Origin: JANLSE01 sp038214135
GTDB taxonomy: Bacteria > Chloroflexota > Chloroflexia > Chloroflexales > Roseiflexaceae
Assembly: GCA_038214135.1 (NCBI GenBank)
Contig: JBBQSD010000013.1
Location: forward strand, 8,252-72,251
DNA length: 64,000 bases
Direction: 5' to 3'
How positions within the stretch are numbered: the stretch's first letter is position 1; the number at the start of each line of letters is the position of its first letter. The position numbers were made by a program, and so were the translations under genes. Below the pieces are notes generated by a model, which saw only the letters and a list, made by a program, of their open reading frames with translations, had not been told where the DNA came from and did no database searches. Positions 6,797 through 15,692 of this stretch are shown piece after piece.

Positions 6797-9700
6797 CTAT
6801 GCAATCGCCCATGTGCTGCCCAGAGCGGTTTTGACGACTTCGATCTGGACGGGAAACATATCCTTCAGTTCCTGAATATGGGTCACAACCAGAATCTGTT
6901 TAAAATCGCGCTGGATCGATGTGATCGCCTCAACCAGCCGCTCACGGCCACGGGTATCCTGCGAACCAAAGCCCTCATCAATGATCAGGGTTTCGAGGCG
7001 TGCGCCTGCCCGACGCGCCAATAATTTCGCCAGTGCGACACGAATGGCGAAATCGACGCGGAAACTCTCGCCGCCGCTGTAGGCATCATAATCACGGGTG
7101 CCGAGGGCATCCGAAATCTTGATGTCAAGTGTTTCGGTGACATCACCCTTCTTCGTTTCGCCCTGGGTCTCAAAGCGTACATGCATCTGATTATCGGTCA
7201 TTCCCGAGAGTAATGTGTTGGCCTCGCGCTCGATCTCGGGAATGGCCGTCTCGATCAGCAGCGCCTGCACGCCCTTCTTACCAAATGCCTGGCTCAGTTC
7301 ATCGAACAGCCCCTTGCGATCCGCCAGGCGTTTCCGTTCGGCCTCGCGCTCAAGCAGCAGAACGACAGCCTCCTCGGCACGTTTGAGGTGCGATTGTTTC
7401 TCGGCCAGATCCCGATCCGCAACCCGTTGATCATTCTGAATGTTACGCAGTGCGACCTGGGTTTCATTACGGCTGCGAATCGCTGGTTCGAGTGCGCGCA
7501 ACTCGGCTTCGATAACGCGCAATTCTTCTTCTGCCTGCAGGATTTCGGCATCGTTGCGGCGTAGCTCTTCCTCATCACGAACGACCAGCGGCTGATTCTC
7601 GGCCAGCCATGTTTCTGCGTTCTCAAGCCTAGTTAGTTTGAGCGCCCATTCGGAGAGTGCCTTGATCTGCTCGCGTGTGGCCGCATGCACATCGGGTGTG
7701 TAGCCAAGCGCGGAACTCTCGCTATCGAGCGCCTTGATCGCCAGCCGTTGCGGATGGCCATAATCTTCCATTTGCAATGTGGTCGTCAGTTCACGCTGGC
7801 GCAATTCCTGTTCGTGCAGCGCCGGATCATTATCGTCAATCTGCCTAATTTCGTTGCGGCGGCTCTGGATCTGGGCGTTCAGTTCGGCCTGCTCGGCCAG
7901 TTGCTTTTCAAGTTCCGCGATCCGCCGTTCGGCCCGTTTCATCTCGGTTTCGATCAGTTCGACGCCACCAGTACCGGTCAATTCTGCTTCAACCCGCGCC
8001 AGTTCAGCACGCAGGCCCTGTTCAAAATCGCCTTTGAGAATCTGAACCTGAACATCATCGAGCTGGCGCTGGTCCTCACTCTGGCGCAGCCGGGCCTCTT
8101 CCGCAGCATGCAGATCGCGATCAAGGCGGGCGATCTTTCCAGCCAGTTCGGTCAGGCCAGCAGTACGCTGGTTGACCTCGCTGATCTGGGTTTTGACCTC
8201 GCGCACTTGCTTGTCCATGCTATCAGCATCGCGTTTTGTCTGGGTGAAGCGCTGGCGCAGTTCCGTTCGCTCGCGCTGGAATTCCTCCTGAATATGGGCG
8301 AGGCCATCGTGGCCAAGTTCGCTGCCACACAACGGGCAACTCGCCAGATCCGCTGCCGTCAGCAGTTGGATCTTCTCGTTAATCTGCTCACCCTGGGCCT
8401 TGATCGTATCGCAGGCTGCTCGCAACGCCCCCAGCCGCTCAGTCGATTGGGCCTCATCGCTACGCAGCAGCTCAAGGCGGGCCTGTTCGGTTTCCAGCAG
8501 TGTACGCTCGCGCTGGGCTTGTTCCAGTTCTGTCCGCCAACGAGCCTCGTCCTTGAGTTGATCGCTGGCCTGTTTGACGCGCCGTTTGAGTTCCTCACGC
8601 GAGGCCACCAGCGAATCGCGGCGCTTCTCGATAATATTCTGGATCTCGATCTTGCGGAACTTGAGTTGATTGGCAACCCGGCTGCGCTCCTGCAGATCGG
8701 TTCGGGTTCGGCGGGCCTGTTCGAGTTCACCAGCAATTGGGGTAAGCTGTTCGAGGCGCACCACCAGTTCACGGATCTCACGATCCAGTTTTGGGCGGCG
8801 AGCAGCCCGTTCCTGTAGGCTGCGCAATTCACCTTCAACTCGCGCCAACTCTTGTTCAATCCGTGCGCGGGCCTCACGCAGCGCCTGCTCCTGCTCACGC
8901 CGCTGCGCCAGCAGTTGGTCATACTGATCGCGCAGGCCATCAAACTGCGCAAGCGCCGTTTTGGCGGCATCAAGCTGTGCAGCACCAGCACGGATCGTCT
9001 CAGCATCGGCTAGAATCTGGCGGGCAGCAACGATTGCACGATTGGCTTTTTCAACCTTAGCGGCCAGTTCGTCCCGCCGAACACGCCGTTCACCCATCTG
9101 TCGGCGGCGTTCATCGCGTAGCGGTTGGCGCGCTTCGAGCGTTCGCACACGTGCATCGGCAGCATCATAGGCATCGCGGGCTGCAGCAAGCATCCGCTCA
9201 ATATCGGCATGGCGCTGTTCTGCCAGCCGCACCTCATCAATAAACAGCTCACGTTTATCGGCATGGGTGCGATGAGCCTGGATTTCGCCATCGACGACCT
9301 TTGTGCGGCCATCAACCTCTTTTGCATGCCCCTTCGACGCATCTTCCAGCTGCTCATACACATTCAGGCCCAGAATATCGGCCAGCACCTGTTTGCGCTT
9401 CGATGGTTCCTTGCTCGTAAATTCGTTTGCGCGCCCCTGCCGCAGAAACGCCGAGTTGGAGAATGTATCAAAGCCCATCCGCAGCGTCTGATCGATCTTC
9501 TGTTGGGTTTCCCGTAGGGTCGCGCCGCTGATCACCTTCCAGGCTGTTTCGGCACGGATCTGGAATTCGAGCTGGCTTTGGCCGCGTTTGCCCTTGCTGC
9601 GTTTGCGCAACACCCGGTAATCCTGGCTATCGAGTGAGAATGTCAGATCGACCATCATCTCAGTTTCGCCAAGCGCAATCAGATCATCATCGCTACGCAG

Positions 9701-9865
9701 GCGCGCCTCGCCCCATAGTGCCCAGGTGATCGAATCGAGCAGTGCCGATTTGCCGGAGCCATTTTCGCCAGAGAGGCAGGCAATCGAAATGCCATCGAAA
9801 TCGAGCCGTGGCACATCAGCACGGTAGCACATAAAATTGCGGAGTTCCAGGCTGCGTGGGATCAT
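6797..9865 (-). CDS. sbcC: SbcC/Rad50-like SMC-family exonuclease ATPase subunit
   Basis: A 1022-residue SMC-type protein. The N-terminal ATPase half has Walker A GENGSGKSALL at about residues 34-44. A long coiled coil rich in Glu/Arg/Gln follows, with a CPLCG zinc hook at the centre (about residue 510), then a second coiled coil. The C-terminal half has SGGESFRVDFAIRVAL (signature) and LIIDEGFGSQD (Walker B/D-loop). SbcC works with the SbcD nuclease to process hairpins and protein-blocked DNA ends. sbcD is usually directly upstream, but here the preceding gene is an aminotransferase, so SbcD must be encoded elsewhere. A hairpin-processing nuclease is fitting in a genome so rich in palindromes. 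Confidence 0.93.
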   Translation of the reverse strand: MIPRSLELRNFMCYRADVPRLDFDGISIACLSGENGSGKSALLDSITWALWGEARLRSDDDLIALGETEMMVDLTFSLDSQDYRVLRKRSKGKRGQSQLEFQIRAETAWKVISGATLRETQQKIDQTLRMGFDTFSNSAFLRQGRANEFTSKEPSKRKQVLADILGLNVYEQLEDASKGHAKEVDGRTKVVDGEIQAHRTHADKRELFIDEVRLAEQRHADIERMLAAARDAYDAADARVRTLEARQPLRDERRRQMGERRVRRDELAAKVEKANRAIVAARQILADAETIRAGAAQLDAAKTALAQFDGLRDQYDQLLAQRREQEQALREARARIEQELARVEGELRSLQERAARRPKLDREIRELVVRLEQLTPIAGELEQARRTRTDLQERSRVANQLKFRKIEIQNIIEKRRDSLVASREELKRRVKQASDQLKDEARWRTELEQAQRERTLLETEQARLELLRSDEAQSTERLGALRAACDTIKAQGEQINEKIQLLTAADLASCPLCGSELGHDGLAHIQEEFQRERTELRQRFTQTKRDADSMDKQVREVKTQISEVNQRTAGLTELAGKIARLDRDLHAAEEARLRQSEDQRQLDDVQVQILKGDFEQGLRAELARVEAELTGTGGVELIETEMKRAERRIAELEKQLAEQAELNAQIQSRRNEIRQIDDNDPALHEQELRQRELTTTLQMEDYGHPQRLAIKALDSESSALGYTPDVHAATREQIKALSEWALKLTRLENAETWLAENQPLVVRDEEELRRNDAEILQAEEELRVIEAELRALEPAIRSRNETQVALRNIQNDQRVADRDLAEKQSHLKRAEEAVVLLLEREAERKRLADRKGLFDELSQAFGKKGVQALLIETAIPEIEREANTLLSGMTDNQMHVRFETQGETKKGDVTETLDIKISDALGTRDYDAYSGGESFRVDFAIRVALAKLLARRAGARLETLIIDEGFGSQDTRGRERLVEAITSIQRDFKQILVVTHIQELKDMFPVQIEVVKTALGSTWAIA

Positions 9866-10020
9866 AGTAATAGCCTATAGCAGAATTCAGAAGTCAGTAT
9901 TCAGGAGTCAGAAGATGTAGCCTATAGAATGCTGAAAGCTGACGACTGAATCCTTACATTCATCAATAATAGCAAATCTGTACGAATAGTATACCAGATT
10001 CATTCTTGTGGCGGTTGGGC

Positions 10021-10077
10021 CTCACCCCACTTTACGGGCACCCCTCTCCCCCTGGGAGAGGGGCTGGGGGTGAGGGT
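10021..10077. repeat. CTCACCCC...GGGGTGAGGG palindrome, gene-end copy
   Basis: CTCACCCC and CCCCTCTCCC are mirrored by GGGAGAGGGG and GGGGGTGAGGG around a CCTG-type loop. The copy lies right at the 3' end of the minus-strand aminotransferase gene (stop at 10080-10082), so it may form a hairpin that ends or stabilises that transcript. There is no T-run. The same family occurs at 30948, 31903, 34935, 43231 and 47885. Confidence 0.85.
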
Positions 10078-10079
10078 AT

Positions 10080-11237
10080 TCACTCATTCAACGCAGCAAT
10101 CAACCGATCCAGACCTTCGCTCAGATCATCTGGTTTCGTCAGGCACGAAATCATCATGTGTGTGCCGTGTTCATAGCCATAGAAATAGCCAGGATGCACC
10201 AGCACACCGTGTTTCAGCAGATGTACAACCAGTTCTTCCTCATCGTCCCAGCCATCGACAGCGGGAAACAGGTAGTAGCCACCATCTGGCTGGCGAGCAT
10301 GAACGCTAGGGCAGGCGGCCAGTTTTGTCAGTGCCAACGAAAGGTTCGAGCGAACATACTCACGCATTTCGGCAACAAATGGCATGCCATGCTCAAACAA
10401 TGCTGGCAGCATCGATTGGGTCAGCGCATTGGCCCCCAAAAACGTATCGTTGAGGAATTCAAGCCGATCCGCATAGATTTCGGTTGCGCCGCCGCTTGGG
10501 GCGATCCAACCGAGTTTCAGATCTGGCAGTGCAAACATCTTCGAAATGCCATTAAGATGGAAGACAGGCAGCAGCGGGTGTAGCGCACCAAATGGCGGCG
10601 CAGGCTGGCCCTGGGTGGTGAATTCGGCGAAGACCTCATCGCAGATCACCGGTAGCCCAAGGCCGGTCAGGCTTGGCACAGATGTCTGGATGATCGTGCC
10701 GGTTGGGTTATGCGGCGAGATCACCAACACAGCGCGGGTCAGCGAGTCGGCCTGGGCATGCAGGCTCGCCGGGTCGATCCGCCAATCGCGGGTCTCATCG
10801 AGTGCATATGGGCGCAACTGAACGTGATGGATGGCGGCCAGATAATCGAACAATGGGTAGCTGACAGCCGGTGCCAATATGTTATCACCAGGCTCGGTCA
10901 GCAGCGCGAACAACAGGCTATAGGCCTCGCTGGTACTTGCCGTAATAAACAGTTCCTCTGGCCGAATATTGAGCGCTGGCGTACGGCGTTTATAGTATTC
11001 TGCGATGGCAATTCGCGCCGTGATGCTCCCGTGTGCATCCGGCTCATAGCGGCGGTTGGCCCAGTAATGTTGGGCAGCCTCCTGCAGCAGGGCTGGCGGA
11101 AAGAGCAGCCCCTGGTGCGTAGGATTACTGCTCGTCAGGTCGATATAACCTGCCCCAGCCTGCGCCTCGCGGCGGGCGAGTTCGATCCGATTGGGCGATA
11201 GATCCTCGCCGGCCAAGAATCCGGTCATAGGTACCAC
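10080..11237 (-). CDS. Pyridoxal-phosphate class I/II aminotransferase
   Basis: A 385-residue fold-type I aminotransferase. ISPHNPTG is visible near residue 172 (substrate and cofactor binding), ICDEVFAEF near 195 (the aspartate pairs with the PLP nitrogen), NGISKMFALPDLKLGW near 230 with the Schiff-base lysine in SKMF, and a C-terminal arginine region. The glycine/tyrosine-rich HPGYFYGYEHGTHMMISC segment near residue 350 is typical of the MalY/alanine-type branch. The donor and acceptor are not determinable. An inner ATG three codons downstream is an equally good start. Confidence 0.9.
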   Translation of the reverse strand: MVPMTGFLAGEDLSPNRIELARREAQAGAGYIDLTSSNPTHQGLLFPPALLQEAAQHYWANRRYEPDAHGSITARIAIAEYYKRRTPALNIRPEELFITASTSEAYSLLFALLTEPGDNILAPAVSYPLFDYLAAIHHVQLRPYALDETRDWRIDPASLHAQADSLTRAVLVISPHNPTGTIIQTSVPSLTGLGLPVICDEVFAEFTTQGQPAPPFGALHPLLPVFHLNGISKMFALPDLKLGWIAPSGGATEIYADRLEFLNDTFLGANALTQSMLPALFEHGMPFVAEMREYVRSNLSLALTKLAACPSVHARQPDGGYYLFPAVDGWDDEEELVVHLLKHGVLVHPGYFYGYEHGTHMMISCLTKPDDLSEGLDRLIAALNE

Positions 11238-11300
11238 TCAAGGTATAGTCGAAATGATTGGATCGCCATTATGCTGCGGGTAGGCGTTACTGTCAATCAG

Positions 11301-11320
11301 GCATAGTGGTACAATCGTAA
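11301..11320 (+). promoter_or_regulatory. Extended -10 promoter of the beta-lactamase-family gene
   Basis: TGGTACAAT places a TACAAT -10 box at 11310-11315 with an extended TG element. No clear -35 box is seen. A start site near 11322 would leave a leader of about 25 bases before the ATG at 11347. Confidence 0.45.
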
Positions 11321-11346
11321 TACAGCAGTTTCTTATAGGGAATAGT

Positions 11347-12411
11347 ATGCACCAATTTCGTGATCAGCAGGCGCTTCGCCAGGCACTGGAAGAGCAGCTC
11401 GGCGCGGCGCGTGTGCCTGGAATCGTTGTTGCCGCAGTTCAGGGTAATGATCCACCATCTATCCTTGCGCTTGGTGTCGATGCCGATCAGCAGCCGTTGA
11501 CCGCCACAACACTCTTTCCGGTTGCTTCGGTAACAAAACTGGCAACATCATTGGCTGTGTTGCGCCTTGTTGATCAGGGAGCCATGGCGCTTGATGATCA
11601 ACTGGCGATCCATATGCCGGATGCGGCAGCAGCTCGCGCTCCAATCACGATCAGGGGGCTGCTCTCGCACACAGCTGGCCTGCCACTCGATCTACCAGAT
11701 GCACAGGTGCCCTACCAGCTAACGCTCACATGGGCAACATTGGCAGAAGCCTGCCTGGCGATATTCCCGGATCGTGTTCCAGGCGAGCGCGTGCAGTACA
11801 GCAATGTTGGCTATGGGCTCTTGGCACTCCTGGTTGAACGTATCGGCGGGCGGGCATTTGCCGAACTGCTTGCCGAATCGGTGTTGGCACCATTGGGAAT
11901 CGAGGGATTCCTTGGTGCCGAGCCTCCCCGCCCGCCTGCGCGCCTGGCCGATGTGCGTGGTAGCCATGCCGGAAGCGCCATCGAACCATTCAACTCACCA
12001 TTCTGGCGCTCGCTGGCATTGCCCTGGGCCGGGCTTGTGACGAATGCGTCAGGGGCGCTGGCATTGGTGCGCGCCTTTCTTGGCACACCAGCCGATTTTC
12101 TGAATCCACTAACTCGCACAGAGGCGATCCGCAACCAAACGGGCGATCTTGGTGGTGGGTTCGTGTCACCAATGGCATGGCAACCCTGCCCATGGGGCCT
12201 TGGGCCAGATGTGCGTGGCCAGAAGAACCCGCATTGGGTTCCCGATGGCATGCCAGATTCATTTGGGCATAGTGGCGCATCTGGCTGCCTGGCTTGGGCC
12301 GATCCGCTAACCAACACGGCCTGGGTTATTCTTGGCGCTCGGGTTGCCGATAATGGCTGGCTGCTGCGGCGCGGCCCGGTGCTCTGTCGGGCGATTCTGG
12401 CGGCGCTGTAG
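11347..12411 (+). CDS. Serine beta-lactamase family (class C-like) hydrolase
   Basis: A 354-residue protein of the beta-lactamase/D-Ala-D-Ala carboxypeptidase family. The nucleophile motif SxxK is in FPVASVTKLAT (about residues 57-66), the YxN motif in VQYSNVGYGLL near 148, and GHSGASGCLAW near 315 occupies the usual KTG/HxG position. There is no signal peptide at the N-terminus (MHQFRDQQALRQALEEQLG), so it is probably cytoplasmic and more likely an esterase or amidase than an antibiotic-inactivating beta-lactamase. It is monocistronic. Confidence 0.88.
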   Translation: MHQFRDQQALRQALEEQLGAARVPGIVVAAVQGNDPPSILALGVDADQQPLTATTLFPVASVTKLATSLAVLRLVDQGAMALDDQLAIHMPDAAAARAPITIRGLLSHTAGLPLDLPDAQVPYQLTLTWATLAEACLAIFPDRVPGERVQYSNVGYGLLALLVERIGGRAFAELLAESVLAPLGIEGFLGAEPPRPPARLADVRGSHAGSAIEPFNSPFWRSLALPWAGLVTNASGALALVRAFLGTPADFLNPLTRTEAIRNQTGDLGGGFVSPMAWQPCPWGLGPDVRGQKNPHWVPDGMPDSFGHSGASGCLAWADPLTNTAWVILGARVADNGWLLRRGPVLCRAILAAL

Positions 12412-12534
12412 ATTCTCGTCGTATGGTGTATGAATGGACCTTTCCGCTTGAATTAGTTAGTGTTCGCGTGCACCATGCCCCGCAGGCTAATGGATTTTTA
12501 CACGGAGATCGGGAAATCATGGATGCCCTTCCAT

Positions 12535-12590
12535 CCGCAGGCTGAAGCCTGCGGCAAGGGGACGCTGAACCTCAGCCTGCGGAACTGTCG
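12535..12590. repeat. CCGCAGGCT/AGCCTGCGG palindrome
   Basis: A full palindrome lies at about 12535-12555, with a half copy (CAGCCTGCGG) at 12573-12582. It is in the 214-base spacer before the DUF2961 gene and belongs to the same family as the copies at 2489, 20673, 23572 and 43390. Confidence 0.85.
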
Positions 12591-12625
12591 GATATTCTCA
12601 TCATCATTGCACAAAGGAGTGTTCC

Positions 12626-13708
12626 ATGAAAGGCTTCAACGGACTCGGCCTGCACCTTGGTAATCTTTCGCAGCTCTCACACGCCCGTAGCCGTTCGATC
12701 AGCCCAGAAAATTTCGATGGCGCCAAGGGCGCTGGCGGGATGTCCGAAGATGGCTTGGCAAAAGAATCTGCCCGCGATCTCGGGCGCGGCTGGAAGATAT
12801 CGCCATTTATTCGGATTCAGCCAGGTGAGACATACACCCTGGCCGATATTCAGGAGAGCGGCGCGATCCAGCAGATCTGGATGACGCCAACAGGCCATTG
12901 GCGCCACTCAATCCTGCGGATCTATTGGGATGATCAGGAGCAGCCATCGGTCGAATGCCCGGTTGGTGATTTCTTTGCCTGCGGATGGGGCCAGTACGCC
13001 CAGGTTTCATCGCTGGCCGTGTGTGTCAACCCAGGCAGTGCCTTCAACTGTTATTGGGAAATGCCATTTCGCAAGCGCTGCCGGATCACAATGACCAATA
13101 TTGCCGCAAAGGAGATGACAGTCTACTACCAGATCAACTATACGCTGACGGATGTGCCCAATGATGCCGCCTATTTCCACGCGCAGTTCCGGCGCACCAA
13201 CCCACTGCCATATAAAGAGGTTTACACACTGCTTGATGGCGTGCGTGGCCAGGGCCAGTATGTCGGTACATACATGGCCTGGGGTGTCAATAATACCGGC
13301 TGGTGGGGCGAGGGCGAGATCAAGTTCTATATGGATGGCGATGAATGGCCAACCATCTGTGGTACGGGCACCGAGGATTATTTCTGCGGCTCGTATAACT
13401 TCGATGTTGGCAAGGAGCATGGCGGCTATCGTGAGTTCACAACTCCATATGCCGGGCTGCCGCAGGTCATTCGCCCCGATGGAACCTATCGCTCGCAGAC
13501 ACGCTTTGGCCTGTATCGCTGGCATATTATGGATCCAATTCGCTATGAGGACGATCTGCGTGTGACGATTCAGGCGCTTGGTTGGCGGGTCGGCGGGCGC
13601 TATCTGCCGCTTCAGGATGACATCGCCTCGGTGGCCTACTGGTACCAGACATTGCCAACCGCACCATTTCCCGCATTGCCAGATGCAGATTATCTTGAGT
13701 TGATCTGA
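12626..13708 (+). CDS. DUF2961 family protein (putative glycan-active enzyme)
   Basis: A 360-residue protein starting at an ATG preceded by AAAGGAG. The hallmark DUF2961 pattern is clear: ARSRSISPENFDGAKGAGG at the N-terminus, ESGAIQQIWMTPTGHW near residue 72, VGDFFACGWG near 112, and GEGEIKFYMDGDE followed by ICGTGTEDYFCGSYNF near residues 228-260. Some DUF2961 members have been shown to be glycoside hydrolases acting on fructofuranosyl or arabinofuranosyl residues (the GH172-type fold), with glutamates in the second half as catalytic candidates. There is no signal peptide, so a cytoplasmic location is expected. The function in this organism is inferred only. Confidence 0.85.
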   Translation: MKGFNGLGLHLGNLSQLSHARSRSISPENFDGAKGAGGMSEDGLAKESARDLGRGWKISPFIRIQPGETYTLADIQESGAIQQIWMTPTGHWRHSILRIYWDDQEQPSVECPVGDFFACGWGQYAQVSSLAVCVNPGSAFNCYWEMPFRKRCRITMTNIAAKEMTVYYQINYTLTDVPNDAAYFHAQFRRTNPLPYKEVYTLLDGVRGQGQYVGTYMAWGVNNTGWWGEGEIKFYMDGDEWPTICGTGTEDYFCGSYNFDVGKEHGGYREFTTPYAGLPQVIRPDGTYRSQTRFGLYRWHIMDPIRYEDDLRVTIQALGWRVGGRYLPLQDDIASVAYWYQTLPTAPFPALPDADYLELI

Positions 13709-14025
13709 TATTGCAATCCTCTCGGATTTGTAAAGAGGAGGGGTTTTCCTTGGGGGCTGTGCCCCCAAACCCCCACTTTGCGTTTACAACACATGCAGAA
13801 TTGTTGATCCATGGCAGAGACGGCCAGGGATGGTACAATACTTGGTATTCTCAGGTAAGGAATATGAATTCAGGAATCTAGCTCTCAGCTGTCAGCCGTC
13901 AGCTTTTTGGTGCAGATGAAACGCCTGTGCTATCACGGTAACATTGTGGTTGGTACAGCATCTATTGGTAAAAGCTGAGAGCTGAGAGCTGAGAGCTGAA
14001 AGCTGACTCTCCAGAGGAGCCTCCC
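13709..14025. repeat. Gene-free spacer: GGGGGC-type element and heptamer hairpin element copy B
   Basis: The 317-base spacer contains two repeats. The first, about 13714-13790, is an inverted copy of the element seen at 15537-15650 and 21890-21986 (CAATCCTNTCGGATTTGT, GGGGGCTGTGCCCCC). The second, 13879-14005, is copy B of the heptamer-armed hairpin whose other copy is at 3478-3598. A TGGTACAAT extended -10-like sequence sits near 13831. No protein-coding gene is supported. Confidence 0.8.
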
Positions 14026-15519
14026 TTGAGTCGCACGCGCATTATCGTCGTCACCGCTGGGGTGATGATGAGCCTGTTTCTGGCCTCAATGGAATCAACG
14101 GTGATCGCAACAGCGATGCCAACAATTGTCAGCCAGTTGGGCGGAATCGATAGCTATAGCTGGGTGTTTACCGCCTTTATGCTCACCTCAACAACGGTTG
14201 TTCCGGTGTTTGGAAAGTTGGCCGATATCTATGGTATTCGTCCAGTCTATCTTGTGGCAATTGTCCTGTTCCTTGGTGGCTCGCTGCTGTGTGGGATGGC
14301 AGGCAGCATGACGGAGCTGATCATCTATCGAGCCATCCAGGGTATTGGGGCTGGCGGGTTGTTGCCACTCTCGTTTATCACAATCGGTGCGATCTTCTCA
14401 TTTGAGCAACGAGCGCGCATGCAGGGCTTTTTCTCCAGTGTGTGGGGCGTTTCGGCGGTGGCAGGGCCATTATTGGGCGGGTTTCTTGTCGATACCATCT
14501 CATGGCGTTGGGTGTTCTATGTCAATATCGTTCCTGGCCTGATTGCTGCCGCACTGGTTGGGTTTGCCCTTGTCGAACGCAAACGCGAGAGTGCAACCCG
14601 CCCAGCCATTGATTTCGCTGGAGTCGTCTTGCTCAGTATTGGCTGTATTCTGTTGCTGCTTGGGTTATCCGATGTCCGTGCGGCCCAGAATTGGGCGGCC
14701 CTGATTGGCGCTGCGATCTGCTTTGGCATCCTGTCCTGGGTCGAACGGCGGGCTGCCGATCCAATCGTGCCATTGCGCCTGTTTCAGGCCCGATCCTTTG
14801 CCGTTGCCTGTGGTCACGGGGTGCTGGCCGGCTTTGCGGTGTTTGGTTGTGTCACCTTTATTCCATTGTATGCCCAGGCAGTGCTTGGCACAACGGCGAC
14901 GGGTGCAGGCGCAACGCTGATTCCACTCATGCTTGGCTGGGTGTTTGCCAGTATCGTTGGCAGCCGCCTGCTTCTACGAATCTCATACCGATCCCTGGCA
15001 ATGTTTGGCATGGTGCTACTCACGATTGGCGCGGCGCTGTTGCTTCTGCCAACGATCAGTGGCCTTGGGATGATCCAACTGCTGATTCCAACCGCGTTCA
15101 TGGGCGTTGGTATGGGCCTGTCGATCCCTGCTTTCTTGATCACCGTGCAGAGTAGTGTGGCACGCAACGACTTAGGCGCGGCGACCTCGACGGTCCAGTT
15201 TAGCCGCAGTATTGGCGGCACATTTGGTGTGAGCGTGATGGGCGCAGTACTCGCCGCTGGCCTAGCAGCTAGCCTGACAGCAGCTGGTGTTGATCCAAGC
15301 ACGGTTTCACTCAATGGCTTGATCGATCCACTCAAGAAGAGTACAGCATCGACACTCGATGGCACGCTGCAACTGGCGCTTGGGAGCGCGATGCACTGGG
15401 TGTTTCTGATCGCACTGGTTGCTTCAATTGGCGCACTGATTGTCACAACACTAGCACCGCGTGGCACCGTGCGCTCGATACAGGCAGCCCAGCCAACGCC
15501 AACGATCAGTGCAGAGTAA
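14026..15519 (+). CDS. DHA2-family (EmrB/QacA-type) 14-helix drug exporter
   Basis: A 497-residue MFS transporter with about 14 membrane helices. It has the DHA2 motif D1-like start (MSLFLASMESTVIATAMPTI) and the motif A loop GKLADIYGIRPVYLVAI. It also has motif C-like glycines in GVSAVAGPLLGGFLVD and RWVFYVNIVPGLIAA. The start is TTG at 14026, supported by AGAGGAGC just upstream; no ATG is suitably placed. It should export hydrophobic compounds using the proton gradient. No adjacent regulator or MFP partner is visible, and copy B of the heptamer hairpin lies directly in front. Confidence 0.9.
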   Translation: MSRTRIIVVTAGVMMSLFLASMESTVIATAMPTIVSQLGGIDSYSWVFTAFMLTSTTVVPVFGKLADIYGIRPVYLVAIVLFLGGSLLCGMAGSMTELIIYRAIQGIGAGGLLPLSFITIGAIFSFEQRARMQGFFSSVWGVSAVAGPLLGGFLVDTISWRWVFYVNIVPGLIAAALVGFALVERKRESATRPAIDFAGVVLLSIGCILLLLGLSDVRAAQNWAALIGAAICFGILSWVERRAADPIVPLRLFQARSFAVACGHGVLAGFAVFGCVTFIPLYAQAVLGTTATGAGATLIPLMLGWVFASIVGSRLLLRISYRSLAMFGMVLLTIGAALLLLPTISGLGMIQLLIPTAFMGVGMGLSIPAFLITVQSSVARNDLGAATSTVQFSRSIGGTFGVSVMGAVLAAGLAASLTAAGVDPSTVSLNGLIDPLKKSTASTLDGTLQLALGSAMHWVFLIALVASIGALIVTTLAPRGTVRSIQAAQPTPTISAE

Positions 15520-15536
15520 AGTGGAGTTAATATATA

Positions 15537-15650
15537 ACAGTCCTTTCTGGGTTATAAGCGCACGCAAGCGCACAGCGAGGGTTTGGGGGCGCAGCCCCCA
15601 AGAAAACCTCCCTCGCTCTCTTCACAAATCCGATAGGATTGTTATAAATG
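15537..15650. repeat. GGGGGCGCAGCCCCC element with ATCCGATAGGATTG tail
   Basis: This spacer repeat contains the palindrome GGGGGCGCAGCCCCC, AAGAAAACC, then a purine-poor stretch and CACAAATCCGATAGGATTGTTATA. A sister copy is at about 21890-21986 (GGGGCGCAGCCCC, CACACATCCGATAGGATTGCTATAG), and an inverted one lies at 13714-13790. The element ends just before the biotin carboxylase promoter. Confidence 0.8.
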
Positions 15651-15657
15651 GTATAAT
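15648..15657 (+). promoter_or_regulatory. Extended -10 promoter of biotin carboxylase
   Basis: TGGTATAAT gives a perfect TATAAT at 15652-15657 with an extended TGN. The -35 region is poor. A predicted start site near 15664 leaves a leader of about 29 bases to the GTG at 15693. The -10 box directly follows the repeat element tail. Confidence 0.6.
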
Positions 15658-15692
15658 CCCGCCGTTCAGCATAGTAAAGACACGAGCAAACT

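Noticed and set aside
7685..8818. Long plus-strand open frame opposite sbcC
   Set aside because: It lies wholly antisense to a well-supported SMC-family gene and has no protein-family features.
11347..12411. Secreted antibiotic-inactivating beta-lactamase
   Set aside because: Catalytic motifs fit the broad family, but there is no signal peptide and no resistance context; a general serine hydrolase is safer.
12626..13708. Named glycoside hydrolase activity for the DUF2961 protein
   Set aside because: The domain is clear, but substrate and catalytic residues cannot be fixed from this sequence alone.
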